Notes: generated by a model not told the origin, from the sequence alone. 32,654 nucleotides of DNA from an uncultured Acetatifactor sp. (GCA_947625255.1 CANQNT010000041.1:1-32654); one strand, 5' to 3'; positions 8,563 through 17,264 are shown, counted from the stretch's first letter. Translations and numbers: made by a program.

Positions 8563-10521
8563 ATGAAAGAAAAATATGAGTCATTGCCGCTTGTGCAGTT
8601 GCGGGAGATTGCCAGGGCGCGGGGACTGAAAGGGGTTTCCGGCCTGAAAAAAGCGGACTTGATCGAGTTGATGCTGGCTGAGGACGAAAAGGATAAGGCC
8701 AGGGAGGAAACGGCTGCGAAAGAGAAAAACGTCGGAAAAGAGACAGCTAAGGCCGCGGCTTCTATGGCGGAGGCAATGAAGACAGGAGAGAAAGAGACCG
8801 TTAAGCCGGAAATCCCGCAGACTGGGGCCGTTAAGCCGGAAATATCCGGACCGGAAGCTTCTCGGACTGGGACCGGCAGGCCGGAAGCGTCCCGAACCGA
8901 ATCGGCCCGGCCGGATTCCCCGGCAAGGGACAAGGCGGCAAGGACGATTATCGTAAAGTCCAACGGCTCCAGAGGGGACGCGTCCAGACAGAGGGTTCAA
9001 AGACCGGAGGGCGCTCAGAATCCCAGATCCGCTTCCCGTACTGTCGGCAGGGGGAACAAGGAGGAATCCAGAGATTCCCAAGTCAGCTATGTGCGGAATG
9101 AGAGTCAGTCTCCATCCCGTGTGGAGAGTGGAAACCGCTATGAAGCGTCCAGAAGCGACAATGGGAGCCGCGGCGAGAATTATCGCGGAGGCGGCGCGAA
9201 TCGCGGGGGAAACGGCGGTAACGGAAATAACGGCAATAATGGGGGCAATGCCGCCATGACGACAGGTTCTTCCGGCAGTTCGGATATGCGCAGTATCGAA
9301 GCGGTGCGCAGTGAGGCCCAGCAGGAGGCGGCGCAGCGTACGGCGTATCGTCCCCAGGAGGCTTATGACGAGAATCAGTATCCTAAGGAGTTGGACAGTG
9401 GCTTAGAAGCCAGTGGAATTCTGGAGGTTATGCCGGATGGCTATGGATTTATTCGTTGTGAGAATTATCTGCCCGGAGAGAACGATGTTTACGTGGCGCC
9501 CAGCCAGATCCGCAGATTCGGACTGAAAACCGGTGATATTTTAAAGGGGAACAAGAGAATCAAGACCCAGCAGGAGAAGTTCAGCGCTTTGTTGTTTGTC
9601 CGTTCCATTAACGGTTATACGACGGAGGAAGCTTCCCGGCGCATGAATTTCGAGGATATGACGCCGATTTTTCCGAATGACAGGATTCGTTTGGAAACCC
9701 CTGGCTGCAGTGTGGCCATGCGTGTCATGGATCTGGTCAGTCCCGTGGGAAAGGGACAGCGCGGTATGATCGTGTCTCCTCCCAAGGCCGGTAAGACGAC
9801 CCTGTTAAAAGAAGTGGCCAAGTCTATTTTGCGCACGGATCCCCATATGCATATGCTGATTCTTTTGATCGATGAGCGTCCCGAAGAAGTTACCGATATT
9901 AAGGAGGCGATTATCGGGGATCATGTGGAAGTGATTTATTCCACCTTTGACGAGCTGCCTGAGCATCATAAGAGAGTGTCCGAAATGGTGATCGAGCGTG
10001 CCAAGCGTCTTGTAGAACATAAGAAAGACGTGGTCATCCTCTTGGACAGCATTACCAGACTGACCCGTGCTTATAATCAGGTCGTGCCGCCCAGCGGGCG
10101 GACTCTTTCCGGCGGTTTGGATCCGTCCGCCCTGCATATGCCCAAGCGTTTTTTTGGTGCCGCCCGCAATATGCGTGAGGGTGGAAGCCTTACCATCCTG
10201 GCTACGGCCCTTGTGGACACCGGAAGCAAGATGGACGATGTGGTTTATGAGGAATTCAAGGGTACCGGCAACATGGAAATGGTGCTGGACCGCAAGCTTT
10301 CTGAAAAACGTATTTTCCCTGCCATTGACCTGCAGAAATCCGGCACCAGAAGAGAGGATTTGCTGTTAAGCACGGAGGAGCTGGAAGCCATCAACATCAT
10401 GCGCCGCGCTCTCAACGGATTGAAGCCTGACGAGGCCACCGACCGCATTTTGGACATGTTCTCACGTACCCGCAATAACCGGGAGTTCGTTTCTCTTGTG
10501 AAGAAGAATCGCTTTTTATAG
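8563..10521 (+). CDS. rho: transcription termination factor Rho with long disordered insert
   Basis: A hexameric RNA-dependent ATPase that terminates transcription. The 652 residues are far longer than E. coli Rho (419). Order: N-terminal Rho_N/SAP-like helices (about 1-43, [31 protein letters not shown]); a low-complexity segment of about 230 residues (44-275) rich in Lys, Glu, Arg, Ser and Pro, with imperfect repeats VKPEI and RPEASRT and a Gly/Asn tract at 206-230; the cold-shock RNA-binding domain (about 282-345, [14 protein letters not shown]); and the ATPase with Walker [10 protein letters not shown] (Lys411), Walker [17 protein letters not shown], the Q-loop region [13 protein letters not shown] and the R-loop region [23 protein letters not shown]. 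The core is intact, so the protein should be active. The start follows AGGAGG at 4 nt spacing. The insert may affect RNA binding or self-assembly. Confidence 0.97.
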   Translation: MKEKYESLPLVQLREIARARGLKGVSGLKKADLIELMLAEDEKDKAREETAAKEKNVGKETAKAAASMAEAMKTGEKETVKPEIPQTGAVKPEISGPEASRTGTGRPEASRTESARPDSPARDKAARTIIVKSNGSRGDASRQRVQRPEGAQNPRSASRTVGRGNKEESRDSQVSYVRNESQSPSRVESGNRYEASRSDNGSRGENYRGGGANRGGNGGNGNNGNNGGNAAMTTGSSGSSDMRSIEAVRSEAQQEAAQRTAYRPQEAYDENQYPKELDSGLEASGILEVMPDGYGFIRCENYLPGENDVYVAPSQIRRFGLKTGDILKGNKRIKTQQEKFSALLFVRSINGYTTEEASRRMNFEDMTPIFPNDRIRLETPGCSVAMRVMDLVSPVGKGQRGMIVSPPKAGKTTLLKEVAKSILRTDPHMHMLILLIDERPEEVTDIKEAIIGDHVEVIYSTFDELPEHHKRVSEMVIERAKRLVEHKKDVVILLDSITRLTRAYNQVVPPSGRTLSGGLDPSALHMPKRFFGAARNMREGGSLTILATALVDTGSKMDDVVYEEFKGTGNMEMVLDRKLSEKRIFPAIDLQKSGTRREDLLLSTEELEAINIMRRALNGLKPDEATDRILDMFSRTRNNREFVSLVKKNRFL

Positions 10522-10563
10522 AGCTTTTGAGGCAGATATTTTTTATAAATCTGAAAAAAGTTA

Positions 10564-10592
10564 TTGCAGTTTTAGACGAGTTATGTTACAAT
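10564..10592 (+). promoter_or_regulatory. sigma-A promoter of rpmE
   Basis: TTGCAG and TACAAT are separated by 17 bases, and a TG one base before the -10 box gives an extended -10. It lies about 90 nt before the rpmE start, so rpmE need not depend on rho transcription. Confidence 0.7.
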
Positions 10593-10679
10593 AATTCCGC
10601 TGTTTGTGGTTCCATAAGCAGTGAGGATGAGAACAACGGACAAAAAAGGACGTTAATTCATTATAGAGAGGTGAGAACA

Positions 10680-10886
10680 ATGAAAGAAGGTATCCATCCC
10701 GCTTATTATCAGGCAGTAGTGACCTGCAACTGTGGCAACACATTTGTTACCGGATCTACCAAAAAGGAGATTCACGTGGAAGTTTGTTCCAAATGCCATT
10801 CGTTCTATACCGGTCAGGTGAAGAGCGCCAGAACCGATGGACGTATTGATAAGTTCAACAGGAAATACGGCATAGTAAACAAATAA
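10680..10886 (+). CDS. rpmE: 50S ribosomal protein L31 (zinc-binding form)
   Basis: A 68-residue large-subunit ribosomal protein of the type A, zinc-binding form. The four cysteines are present as C16-x-C18 and C36-x-x-C39. The core is [20 protein letters not shown] followed by [22 protein letters not shown], and the end is the usual basic [10 protein letters not shown]. The ATG at 10680 follows AGAGGTG by 6-7 nt. The frame is open further upstream to 10527, but that part contains the promoter and does not look like L31. The rho-rpmE order is common in Firmicutes. It is closed by a good terminator. The zinc form is often replaced by a cysteine-free paralogue under zinc starvation; no such paralogue is in this window. 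Confidence 0.97.
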   Translation: MKEGIHPAYYQAVVTCNCGNTFVTGSTKKEIHVEVCSKCHSFYTGQVKSARTDGRIDKFNRKYGIVNK

Positions 10887-10893
10887 GATGTCA

Positions 10894-10928
10894 AGAGGGT
10901 TGAGGTAGTGATATCTCAACCCTTTCTT
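10894..10928 (+). terminator. intrinsic terminator after rpmE
   Basis: AGGGTTGAG pairs with CTCAACCCT over 9 bp around a 10-nt loop and is followed by TTCTTGT. It starts 8 bases after the rpmE stop codon. Confidence 0.8.
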
Positions 10929-10938
10929 GTCTGGTGAC

Positions 10939-10992
10939 GGTCATGCGGCCGAGGCCATGACCGGGTGAGCATCCGGCCGTGAACACGGGCCG
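10939..10992 (+). repeat. two GC-rich hairpins upstream of the DUF1385 gene
   Basis: The first inverted repeat is GGTCATG and CATGACC (10939-10962, loop of 10). The second is CGGCC and GGCCG (10974-10992, loop of 9). Neither is followed by a T-run. They occupy the leader between the rpmE terminator and the next ribosome binding site. No clear promoter was found in this interval. Confidence 0.4.
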
Positions 10993-11019
10993 ACAGGCGA
11001 TGGGAACGAGGTAAGAGAA

Positions 11020-12105
11020 ATGGCGAAGAAAAAACGCAGGTGCTATTCCGGCATTGGCGGTCAGGCCGTGCTGGAGGGCATTATGATGAAAAATGGTGAA
11101 CAATACGCTCTGGCAGTCCGTAAGCCTGACGGAGAGATTGCCGTGGAACTGGAAAATTATCAGGGGGTTCTGCAGGGAAGCAGATTTAAAAACCTTCCTT
11201 TTGTCAGGGGCGTTTTTAATTTTGTGGATTCCCTGATCCTGGGGAATAAATGTCTGACCTATTCCGCATCCTTTTATGATGAGGAGAATGCTGAAACGTC
11301 AGATCAAAAGAGGAGTGTGGCCAGGGAAAATTCTGAGAAGCTGGTGATGACCTTGGTGACTGTCCTTTCGGTGGTGCTGGCCGTGGGAATTTTCGTGGTG
11401 CTTCCTTATTATATTTCTTCGTTGTTCGAGGTGCGCAATCATTCCCTGACGGCGATTATCGAGGGCGTGGTCCGGATTTTGATTTTTCTGCTTTACGTGG
11501 GTGCCATTGGTTTGATGAAAGATATTCGAAGGCTTTACCGTTATCATGGAGCAGAGCATAAATGTATCAATTGCATAGAGAGGGGCAGACCTCTGACGGT
11601 GCGGAACGTAATGCGCAGTTCCAGACTTCATAAGAGGTGCGGGACCAGCTTTATTTTTTATGTGCTGTTCGTGAGTGTTATTCTATTCTTTTTTATCCGG
11701 GTGGAGAATCCGTTCCTGCGTGTGGGGCTTCGGATTTTGCTGATGCCCGTGATAGCCGGAATTTCCTATGAAATCATTCGGCTGGCGGGGCGCAGCGACA
11801 ATCTGTTGGTGAAGATTCTCTCCGCTCCCGGTATGTTGATTCAGAGGATGACCACCAGGGAGCCGGACGAAAGTATGGTAGAGGTGGCAATCGCCGCCGT
11901 GGAAGCGGTGTTTGACTGGAAGACCTATCTGAGGGATCATTTTGGATATGGAGTAAAAAGTGAGGATATCCGGGCATCGGACGTTCCGGAAGAAAACGCG
12001 CCGGAAGCAGACGTGCCGGAGGGAGCTGAAGCGGATCTGACGGAAAGTGTCGTGACAAAGGACGGGGATGGCGATGAATCCCTTGATTCGGACGGGCAGG
12101 CTTGA
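11020..12105 (+). CDS. DUF1385 family membrane protein (YqhQ-like)
   Basis: A 361-residue protein of the DUF1385 family, which in Clostridia is commonly located beside prmC and prfA. The N-terminal block YSGIGGQAVLEGIMMKNGEQYALAVRKPDGEI and RFKNLPFVRGVFNFVDSLILG is the family signature. Four hydrophobic segments follow, at about 110-138, 145-167, 208-226 and 233-255, together with the conserved RYHGAEHKCINCIERG and RLHKRCGTSF, whose His and Cys residues could bind a metal. The C-terminal 40 residues are acidic and low in complexity (PEENAPEADVPEGAEAD). The function is unknown; in B. subtilis the homologue is YqhQ. The ATG follows GAGG by 8 nt. Three bases separate its stop from prmC, so the two are clearly one transcript. 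Confidence 0.9.
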   Translation: MAKKKRRCYSGIGGQAVLEGIMMKNGEQYALAVRKPDGEIAVELENYQGVLQGSRFKNLPFVRGVFNFVDSLILGNKCLTYSASFYDEENAETSDQKRSVARENSEKLVMTLVTVLSVVLAVGIFVVLPYYISSLFEVRNHSLTAIIEGVVRILIFLLYVGAIGLMKDIRRLYRYHGAEHKCINCIERGRPLTVRNVMRSSRLHKRCGTSFIFYVLFVSVILFFFIRVENPFLRVGLRILLMPVIAGISYEIIRLAGRSDNLLVKILSAPGMLIQRMTTREPDESMVEVAIAAVEAVFDWKTYLRDHFGYGVKSEDIRASDVPEENAPEADVPEGAEADLTESVVTKDGDGDESLDSDGQA

Positions 12106-12108
12106 CGT

Positions 12109-12963
12109 ATGAAATATCGGGAGTGTTATGAAGAAGCGAAACGTATTTTGCGGGAAGCCCATTTGGATGAGGCGGATCTGGACGCGCGGCTTCTGCTGGA
12201 GGCCGTCTGTGGAACGAACCGCAATGATTTATTGGTCCACGGCGACCGATTGGTAACCGGGGAGGAATGGGAGCGTGTCAGAGAGCTGCTTGTCTTGCGG
12301 GCACGGCACGTGCCCTTGCAGCGGATTCTTGGAAGCCAGAACTTTATGGGGTTGGACTTTGCCGTCGGGGAAGGTGTATTGATTCCCCGGCAGGACACGG
12401 AGATTCTGGTGGAGGAGGCTATGCGCAGACTGCATGACGGAATGCGGATTCTGGATCTTTGTACGGGTTCCGGCTGCATTTTGATCAGCCTTTTGCACTA
12501 TTCCAATGACTGCGGGGGAGTGGGCGCGGATCTTTCGGAGGTGGCCCTGGAGATCGCGAGAAAGAATGCGGAGAGGCTTCTGGAAAAGGGGCGGGATATC
12601 ACTTTTGTGCAGGGCGATCTGTTTGAAGCCGTGGAAGGGCGTTTTGACTTAATCGTATGCAACCCCCCGTATATTCGTTCCGATGTCATACCGACGCTGA
12701 TGCCCGAGGTTCGGGACCATGAACCTCTTATGGCGCTGGATGGCGGCGAGGACGGGCTGCGTTTTTATCGGGAAATCGCGGCACGCTGCGGAGCGTTTCT
12801 GGAACGGGGCGGCGAGCTGTTTTTTGAAATTGGATGTGATCAGGCGGAAGCGGTTCAGGGGTTATTGGAGAACGCGGGCTTTCGGGAAGTAGAGGTTGTA
12901 CAGGATTATGCCGGTCTGGACCGGGTGGTGCATGGGACCTATCTGCCTGACCGGACGATCTGA
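12109..12963 (+). CDS. prmC: peptide chain release factor N5-glutamine methyltransferase
   Basis: This SAM-dependent enzyme methylates the glutamine of the GGQ motif in release factors, which raises termination efficiency. The 284 residues show the N-terminal helical release-factor-binding domain (1 to about 85, DARLLLEAVCGTNR and PLQRILGSQNFMGLDF), the motif PRQDTEILVEEA, the SAM-binding loop ILDLCTGSGCILISL at 114-128, the acidic end of strand 2 (GADLSEVAL), and the substrate-binding NPPY at 185-188. Length and motif order are normal. It starts 3 nt after the DUF1385 stop. Its substrate gene prfA lies directly downstream, the usual pairing, although here prmC precedes prfA with a 97-nt gap. 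Confidence 0.96.
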   Translation: MKYRECYEEAKRILREAHLDEADLDARLLLEAVCGTNRNDLLVHGDRLVTGEEWERVRELLVLRARHVPLQRILGSQNFMGLDFAVGEGVLIPRQDTEILVEEAMRRLHDGMRILDLCTGSGCILISLLHYSNDCGGVGADLSEVALEIARKNAERLLEKGRDITFVQGDLFEAVEGRFDLIVCNPPYIRSDVIPTLMPEVRDHEPLMALDGGEDGLRFYREIAARCGAFLERGGELFFEIGCDQAEAVQGLLENAGFREVEVVQDYAGLDRVVHGTYLPDRTI

Positions 12964-13060
12964 CGGATGCGTTGATGTGAGAAGCATTTATGTGTCAGGG
13001 CGGCTCCGCGTATGCGCGGGACAGATCGGAACATTTCGTAAGGAATAGAATGGAGGAAAA

Positions 13061-14134
13061 ATGTTTGATAAGCTGGAGGATCTGTTGATCCGTTTTGAAG
13101 AGATTATGAGCGAGCTTCACGAGCCTACGGTGACGCAGAATCCGGAGCGCTTCCGGAAACTGATGAAGGAACAGAGTGATCTGACGCCGGTGGTAGAGGC
13201 TTATCGGGAATATAAAAAATGTAACCAGGACATCGAGGATTCCCTGGCCATGCTGGATGAGGAATCCGATGAAGAAATGCGGGAGCTGCTGAAAGAGACC
13301 TTGAATGAGAGCAGACAGAGGGCCGCGGAATTGGAGGAGCAATTAAGGGTCTTATTGCTGCCAAAGGATCCCAATGACGATAAGAACGTCATTGTGGAAA
13401 TCCGGGCCGGAGCGGGCGGAGACGAGGCCGCTTTATTTGCGGCGGAAATGTATCGTCTATATGTGCATTATGCGGAAAAGCGGCATTGGCGCGTGGAAAC
13501 CATGTATGCCGATGAGATCGGGATCGGGGGCATGAAAGAAGTGAACTTCATGATCACGGGAAAGGGCGCATATTCCAGATTAAAATATGAGAGCGGCGTG
13601 CATCGCGTGCAGCGGGTGCCGGAAACGGAATCGGGCGGCAGAATCCACACTTCCACGGTCACGGTGGCCGTGATTCCGGAAGTGGACGAGGTGGAGGATA
13701 TCGTCATTGATGAAAAGGATATCCGGATCGACGTGATGCGGGCTTCCGGAAACGGCGGTCAATGTGTCAATACCACGGACTCGGCGGTGCGTCTGACCCA
13801 TTATCCTACCGGCATCGTGGTGTACAGCCAGACGGAAAAGTCTCAGCTTCAGAATAAAAACAAGGCTTTTGCCCTGCTTCGTGCCAAGCTTTATGATATT
13901 GAGCAGCAGAAAGCCCATGACGCGGAGGCTGAACTTCGTCGCAGTCAGATCGGTACGGGAGACCGTTCGGAGAAAATCCGGACTTATAATTTCCCCCAGG
14001 GGCGGGTGACGGATCATCGGATCGGCCTGACCTTGTATAAGCTGGACAAGGTCATGGATGGGGATATTGACGAGATTTTGGATGTCTGCATTGCCGCGGA
14101 TCAGGCGGCCAAGCTGCTGAAAATGAGCGTTTGA
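13061..14134 (+). CDS. prfA: peptide chain release factor 1
   Basis: RF1 recognises UAA and UAG stop codons and triggers peptide release. The 357 residues contain the GGQ loop [20 protein letters not shown] (GGQ at 232-234), and the PxT codon-recognition tripeptide as PET at 187-189 in [15 protein letters not shown], which marks RF1 rather than RF2. The N-terminal helical domain (1-100) and the C-terminal [20 protein letters not shown] and [12 protein letters not shown] are standard. No programmed frameshift is present, consistent with RF1. The ATG follows GGAGG with a 4-nt spacer. The gene for the methylase of Gln234 lies directly upstream. Confidence 0.97.
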   Translation: MFDKLEDLLIRFEEIMSELHEPTVTQNPERFRKLMKEQSDLTPVVEAYREYKKCNQDIEDSLAMLDEESDEEMRELLKETLNESRQRAAELEEQLRVLLLPKDPNDDKNVIVEIRAGAGGDEAALFAAEMYRLYVHYAEKRHWRVETMYADEIGIGGMKEVNFMITGKGAYSRLKYESGVHRVQRVPETESGGRIHTSTVTVAVIPEVDEVEDIVIDEKDIRIDVMRASGNGGQCVNTTDSAVRLTHYPTGIVVYSQTEKSQLQNKNKAFALLRAKLYDIEQQKAHDAEAELRRSQIGTGDRSEKIRTYNFPQGRVTDHRIGLTLYKLDKVMDGDIDEILDVCIAADQAAKLLKMSV

Positions 14135-14186
14135 AAGTGAATGGTTGGAATGGAAAGTAAATGACTGAATGAAATGGAGGTTTGTG

Positions 14187-15380
14187 GTGGATCAGGAGAG
14201 GTTGGATAAGGCTCTGAAGCGTGCAAAGGATTATGTGGATGGCCTGACGATTGCGTCCGGGGTAAATGTGCCCCGAGAGGTGGTAGCGGATGAGCATAAA
14301 TTTTTCACATGGGATAATGAGAAACGGACGCCGTCGGCCAAGCCCTATTTATTTGATTGGAGCTATTATAACGGCGTGGTCATGGAAGGCTTGTTTGATA
14401 TCTATCAGGCCGACCCTCAGGCGGGTGCGGCCTACTTGGCTTATGTCCGGAAATACATGGACGGTCTGATCGTGACGGATGAGAACGGGCATAAGAAGCT
14501 GAGCCGGACTCGGGCCGGTTATGTGGATCATCATGGGGCGGATTGCTATAAGACGGCGGCTTTGCTGATCCGTATGAGCGATGGAAAGGACGCGTATATG
14601 GAGGTCGCGTCCCAATTATATCGAGACCTGACGGATGAGTCCCATCTTAATTCCAAGGGAAATGTGGTGCCCCGGGAATTCACGGAGGAGGCCCTGGGCG
14701 GTAATTACTGGCATTCCTGGGCCAACGGACGGCCTCCGAAATACAAGGTCTGGTTAGACGGCATTTATATGCTGCAGCCTTTTTTGGCGCGTTATGCGGC
14801 GCTTGTGGGTGATCTGGAGCAGCTGGAACGGATTCGGAAGCGCCTGGACTGGGTGGCGGATGTCATGCTGGCGCCGAACGGTATGTATTATCACGCCTGC
14901 AACAGCAGAGAGGATGTTTGTCCCTATCACTGGTCCCGTGCCATGGGCTGGTACGGCATGGCCATGGTGGACATCATGGAGGTTTTGCCGGAGGAATACA
15001 TAGAACGCCGTAAGGAAGCGCTTCGGATTTTCGTGGACGGGATTTTAAAATATCAGGATGAAACCGGGCTCTGGGCAAATCTTGCGGATCAGCCGGTGAC
15101 CGGCACCAATCGTCTGGAGACCAGCGGCACGGCGATGTTTGTATATACGATTTTGAAAGGTGTCCGTAAGGGCTGGCTGGACGTCTCCTGCCGGGAGGCG
15201 GCAGAGAGAGGCTTTTTGGCCATGACCGAAAAGAAGCTGCAGGGCGGGGCCTTGCAGGATATTTATCTGAAAGCCAGCGCCAACAATACCAACAATTACG
15301 AAATTCCGGCTTATTATCTGCCGGATGAGGGAAAAGGAAGCGGTCCATTCCTCATGGCTTATTCGGAGATGCTCTACTGA
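14187..15380 (+). CDS. glycoside hydrolase family 88/105 protein (unsaturated glycuronyl hydrolase-like)
   Basis: An (alpha/alpha)6-barrel hydrolase of about 397 residues. Members remove unsaturated uronic acid residues that polysaccharide lyases leave on pectin or rhamnogalacturonan fragments. Motifs match GH105/YteR-like proteins: PYLFDWSYYNGVVMEGLFDIY, KVWLDGIYMLQPFLARYA with the likely catalytic Asp191, CPYHWSRAMGWYGMAMVDIMEVLP, TNRLETSGTAMFVYTILKG and the C-terminal GPFLMAYSEML. There is no signal peptide, so it acts on imported oligosaccharides. Start: GTG at 14187 has GGAGG 6 nt upstream; an ATG at 14169 would add 6 residues but would put that ribosome binding site inside the gene. No lyase or transporter is adjacent, so the exact substrate is open. 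It may share the transcript of prfA. Confidence 0.88.
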   Translation: MDQERLDKALKRAKDYVDGLTIASGVNVPREVVADEHKFFTWDNEKRTPSAKPYLFDWSYYNGVVMEGLFDIYQADPQAGAAYLAYVRKYMDGLIVTDENGHKKLSRTRAGYVDHHGADCYKTAALLIRMSDGKDAYMEVASQLYRDLTDESHLNSKGNVVPREFTEEALGGNYWHSWANGRPPKYKVWLDGIYMLQPFLARYAALVGDLEQLERIRKRLDWVADVMLAPNGMYYHACNSREDVCPYHWSRAMGWYGMAMVDIMEVLPEEYIERRKEALRIFVDGILKYQDETGLWANLADQPVTGTNRLETSGTAMFVYTILKGVRKGWLDVSCREAAERGFLAMTEKKLQGGALQDIYLKASANNTNNYEIPAYYLPDEGKGSGPFLMAYSEMLY

Positions 15381-15447
15381 GGACAGGCCGGTACGGCGGG
15401 GTCATTTCTTGTTTGCCCGGTTTTTTTGGAGAAAGGAGATGTTTCCT

Positions 15448-16494
15448 ATGCGTAATCGATTGAAGACAATGGCGTTTCTTTTGAGTGCGAATATGGTTGT
15501 AGGTCTGACAGCCTGCGCTGACGCTCCGGTAAACACGACTCAGGGGATGCAGGCTATTCAGGCTATGGATTATGGGACGGCGGTTTCCTTTTTTGCCCAG
15601 GCTGTAAGCGAAAGTGAGGACTTGCGTCAGGCTTTCCGCGGCATGGGGATTGCTTATATGGGGTTGGCGGATTATGAGCAGGCAACGGCTTGTTTTAAAC
15701 AGGCGTTGTATCTCAGCGACGGATTAGTGGAATCCATGGATTATGACCTGAATTATTATCTTGCGGTGGCTTACGCCAAAAGCGGTCATATGAGTGAGGC
15801 GGAAGAAACTTATAATGCGATTTTGGGTATGAAGTCCGATGAGGTGGAGGCTTATTTCCTGCGGGGGAATGTCCGGATGGGGCTGGGGAAATTTACGGAG
15901 GCCCAGGAAGACTTTAATCAAGTGGTTCAGATGGCGCCGCAGGATTATGACAGGCTGATTCAGATATTTCAGGTAATGGATAATTATGGCTACACGGATC
16001 AGGGGAAATCCTATCTCCAGGCGGCGCTTGAGCAGGGAAGCAGCAGGATGTCCGCCTTTGACAAGGGCAGGATTTACTATTACCTGGGAGAATACCAGCA
16101 GGCTTATACGGCCCTGGAGGAGGCCCGCAAGGGGGGCGGCGCGGAAGCTTATCTGTATCTGGGACGCGCTTATGAAGCCACGGGTGACTATAATTACGCG
16201 GCTAACGTGTATAACGCCTATCTGATGCAGGGTACCGGGAACGCCGAGATTTATAACCAGCTGGGGATCTGTGAACTGCAAAAGGGAGAATATCAGAAAG
16301 CCTTGGATGCTTTTCAGGCGGGCTTAAAGCTGGAGGATAATGACATCCTGCAGTCCTTGTCTTTTAATGAAATCGTTGCTTATGAGTATTTGGGAGACTT
16401 TAAGCGTGCGGCGGTTTTGATGGAGAATTATCTGCAGAATTATCCGGATGACGCCAATGCCCAGAGGGAATACGATTTCCTGCGCACACGCTGA
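15448..16494 (+). CDS. TPR-repeat lipoprotein
   Basis: A 348-residue protein with a lipoprotein signal: MRNRLKTMAFLLSANMVV followed by the lipobox LTAC, with Cys23 as the lipidated residue. The mature part is a chain of tetratricopeptide-like repeats, for example DYGTAVSFFAQAVSESEDLRQAFRGMGIAYMGLADYEQATACFKQAL, AEAYLYLGRAYEATGDYNYAANVYNAYL and NAEIYNQLGICELQKGEYQKALDAFQAGLKL, and it should be a protein-binding scaffold on the outer face of the membrane. The ATG at 15448 is chosen because AAAGGAG lies 9 nt upstream; the ATG at 15439 abuts that site. Partner and role are unknown. It is followed by a strong terminator. Confidence 0.88.
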   Translation: MRNRLKTMAFLLSANMVVGLTACADAPVNTTQGMQAIQAMDYGTAVSFFAQAVSESEDLRQAFRGMGIAYMGLADYEQATACFKQALYLSDGLVESMDYDLNYYLAVAYAKSGHMSEAEETYNAILGMKSDEVEAYFLRGNVRMGLGKFTEAQEDFNQVVQMAPQDYDRLIQIFQVMDNYGYTDQGKSYLQAALEQGSSRMSAFDKGRIYYYLGEYQQAYTALEEARKGGGAEAYLYLGRAYEATGDYNYAANVYNAYLMQGTGNAEIYNQLGICELQKGEYQKALDAFQAGLKLEDNDILQSLSFNEIVAYEYLGDFKRAAVLMENYLQNYPDDANAQREYDFLRTR

Positions 16495-16514
16495 AAATTT
16501 TCTGAATTAACAAA

Positions 16515-16549
16515 CCGCTTCCTTTGCGTTGTGAAAGGAAGCGGCTTTG
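16515..16549. terminator. strong bidirectional terminator
   Basis: An 11-bp stem, CCGCTTCCTTT with AAAGGAAGCGG (16515-16525 and 16534-16544), encloses an 8-nt loop. CTTTGT follows on the plus strand, and TTTGTTAATT follows on the minus strand. It lies between the convergent TPR lipoprotein and XRE genes and can end both. Confidence 0.8.
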
Positions 16550-16600
16550 TCGCCATAAGGGATGGAAGACGGCCGGTCCGGTGTCGCGCGTGGCCGGGTT

Positions 16601-16954
16601 TCACCGCGGAGGTTGTTTCCGTTGTGCCATGAATTCAACGAAATCCCGTACTTCATGCTGCTTCTGGGCTTCCAACATGACGATGGTATTGATAAGGCCG
16701 CCCATGTCGCTGCCGTCATTGAATTTCACGTTTAAATTGTCAAGGCTGTGGCGATATTGCGTCCGCTCCAGAAGAAAATCGATGGAAACCTGGAAAAAAT
16801 CCGCCAACTTACACAAGGTATCCAAATCCGGGGCATGAACGCCGTTTTCATAATTGGAGATTGTGCTGACGGTCACGTTCAGATAACTGGCTAATTCTTT
16901 TTGGCCGATGTCCGCATCCCGCCGGAGTGATTTCAGTATTTTTCCAAAACCCAT
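16601..16954 (-). CDS. XRE-family helix-turn-helix regulator
   Basis: A 117-residue DNA-binding protein with an N-terminal Cro/cI-type HTH (about 4-60): GKILKSLRRDADIGQKELASYLNVTVSTISNYENGVHAPDLDTLCKLADFFQVSIDFLLER. The C-terminal 50 residues (SDMGGLINTIVMLEAQKQHEVRDFVEFMAQ) probably form a dimerisation helix. The start has a perfect AAGGAGG with 7-nt spacing. It is divergent from pyrF over a 310-base AT-rich region holding several TTYRTGAA-like palindromes, some overlapping its own candidate promoter, which suggests autorepression. The wider target is unknown. No phage or toxin gene is near it, so it is not obviously part of a mobile element. Confidence 0.88.
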   Translation of the reverse strand: MGFGKILKSLRRDADIGQKELASYLNVTVSTISNYENGVHAPDLDTLCKLADFFQVSIDFLLERTQYRHSLDNLNVKFNDGSDMGGLINTIVMLEAQKQHEVRDFVEFMAQRKQPPR

Positions 16955-17009
16955 CCCACAACCTCCTTTCTTTTTGGATTTTCATACAGTCCGTGATGAT
17001 TCTGGAATT

Positions 17010-17122
17010 ATTTCATGAATCATAAAATTTATTGTACATTATTTTATGAAAAATGAAATTGCATTTTAGATATCGAATAATTATACGCTATATTGAATGA
17101 TAAAATTCAGTATTCGTGAAAT
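17010..17122. repeat. cluster of three related palindromic motifs (possible XRE operators)
   Basis: Similar 11-base palindromic motifs occur at 17010-17020 (ATTTCATGAAT), 17041-17051 (ATTTTATGAAA) and 17112-17122 (ATTCGTGAAAT). The first two are 31 bases apart, about three helical turns. They flank and overlap a candidate minus-strand promoter of the XRE gene. The region is AT-rich, so some matches may be chance. Confidence 0.4.
17031..17058 (-). promoter_or_regulatory. candidate promoter for the XRE gene
   Basis: On the minus strand TTTCAT and TACAAT are separated by 16 bases. The match is weak to moderate in an AT-rich region. Two of the palindromic motifs lie in the spacer and just downstream, where a repressor would act. 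Confidence 0.35.
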
Positions 17123-17176
17123 TACATACGTTATTCAGATGAATCGCATATTATTTTGCGAAAATGCAATAACAAG

Positions 17177-17205
17177 TTGACCAACCGCAAATCAGTTGGT
17201 ATAAT
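17177..17205 (+). promoter_or_regulatory. strong promoter of pyrF with internal inverted repeat
   Basis: TTGACC and a perfect TATAAT are separated by 17 bases, about 60 nt before pyrF. Inside it ACCAAC (17180-17185) and GTTGGT (17195-17200) form a 6-bp inverted repeat spanning the spacer and touching both boxes, a possible operator. No PyrR-type attenuator was seen in the short leader. Confidence 0.85.
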
Positions 17206-17264
17206 ATTTCCAGAGTCGAGATGAAGCGTCCCGGCAATTTGGAAAACAGGAGATTTCTCGAGAG

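Noticed and set aside
10527..10679. N-terminal extension of the L31 frame
   Set aside because: The extension contains the rpmE promoter, does not resemble L31, and a good ribosome binding site and normal start are at 10680.
15399..15427. Possible terminator between the GH105 gene and the TPR lipoprotein
   Set aside because: A run of seven T is present at about 15421-15427, but the best stem before it is only about 4 bp (CGGG/CCCG) with a long loop.
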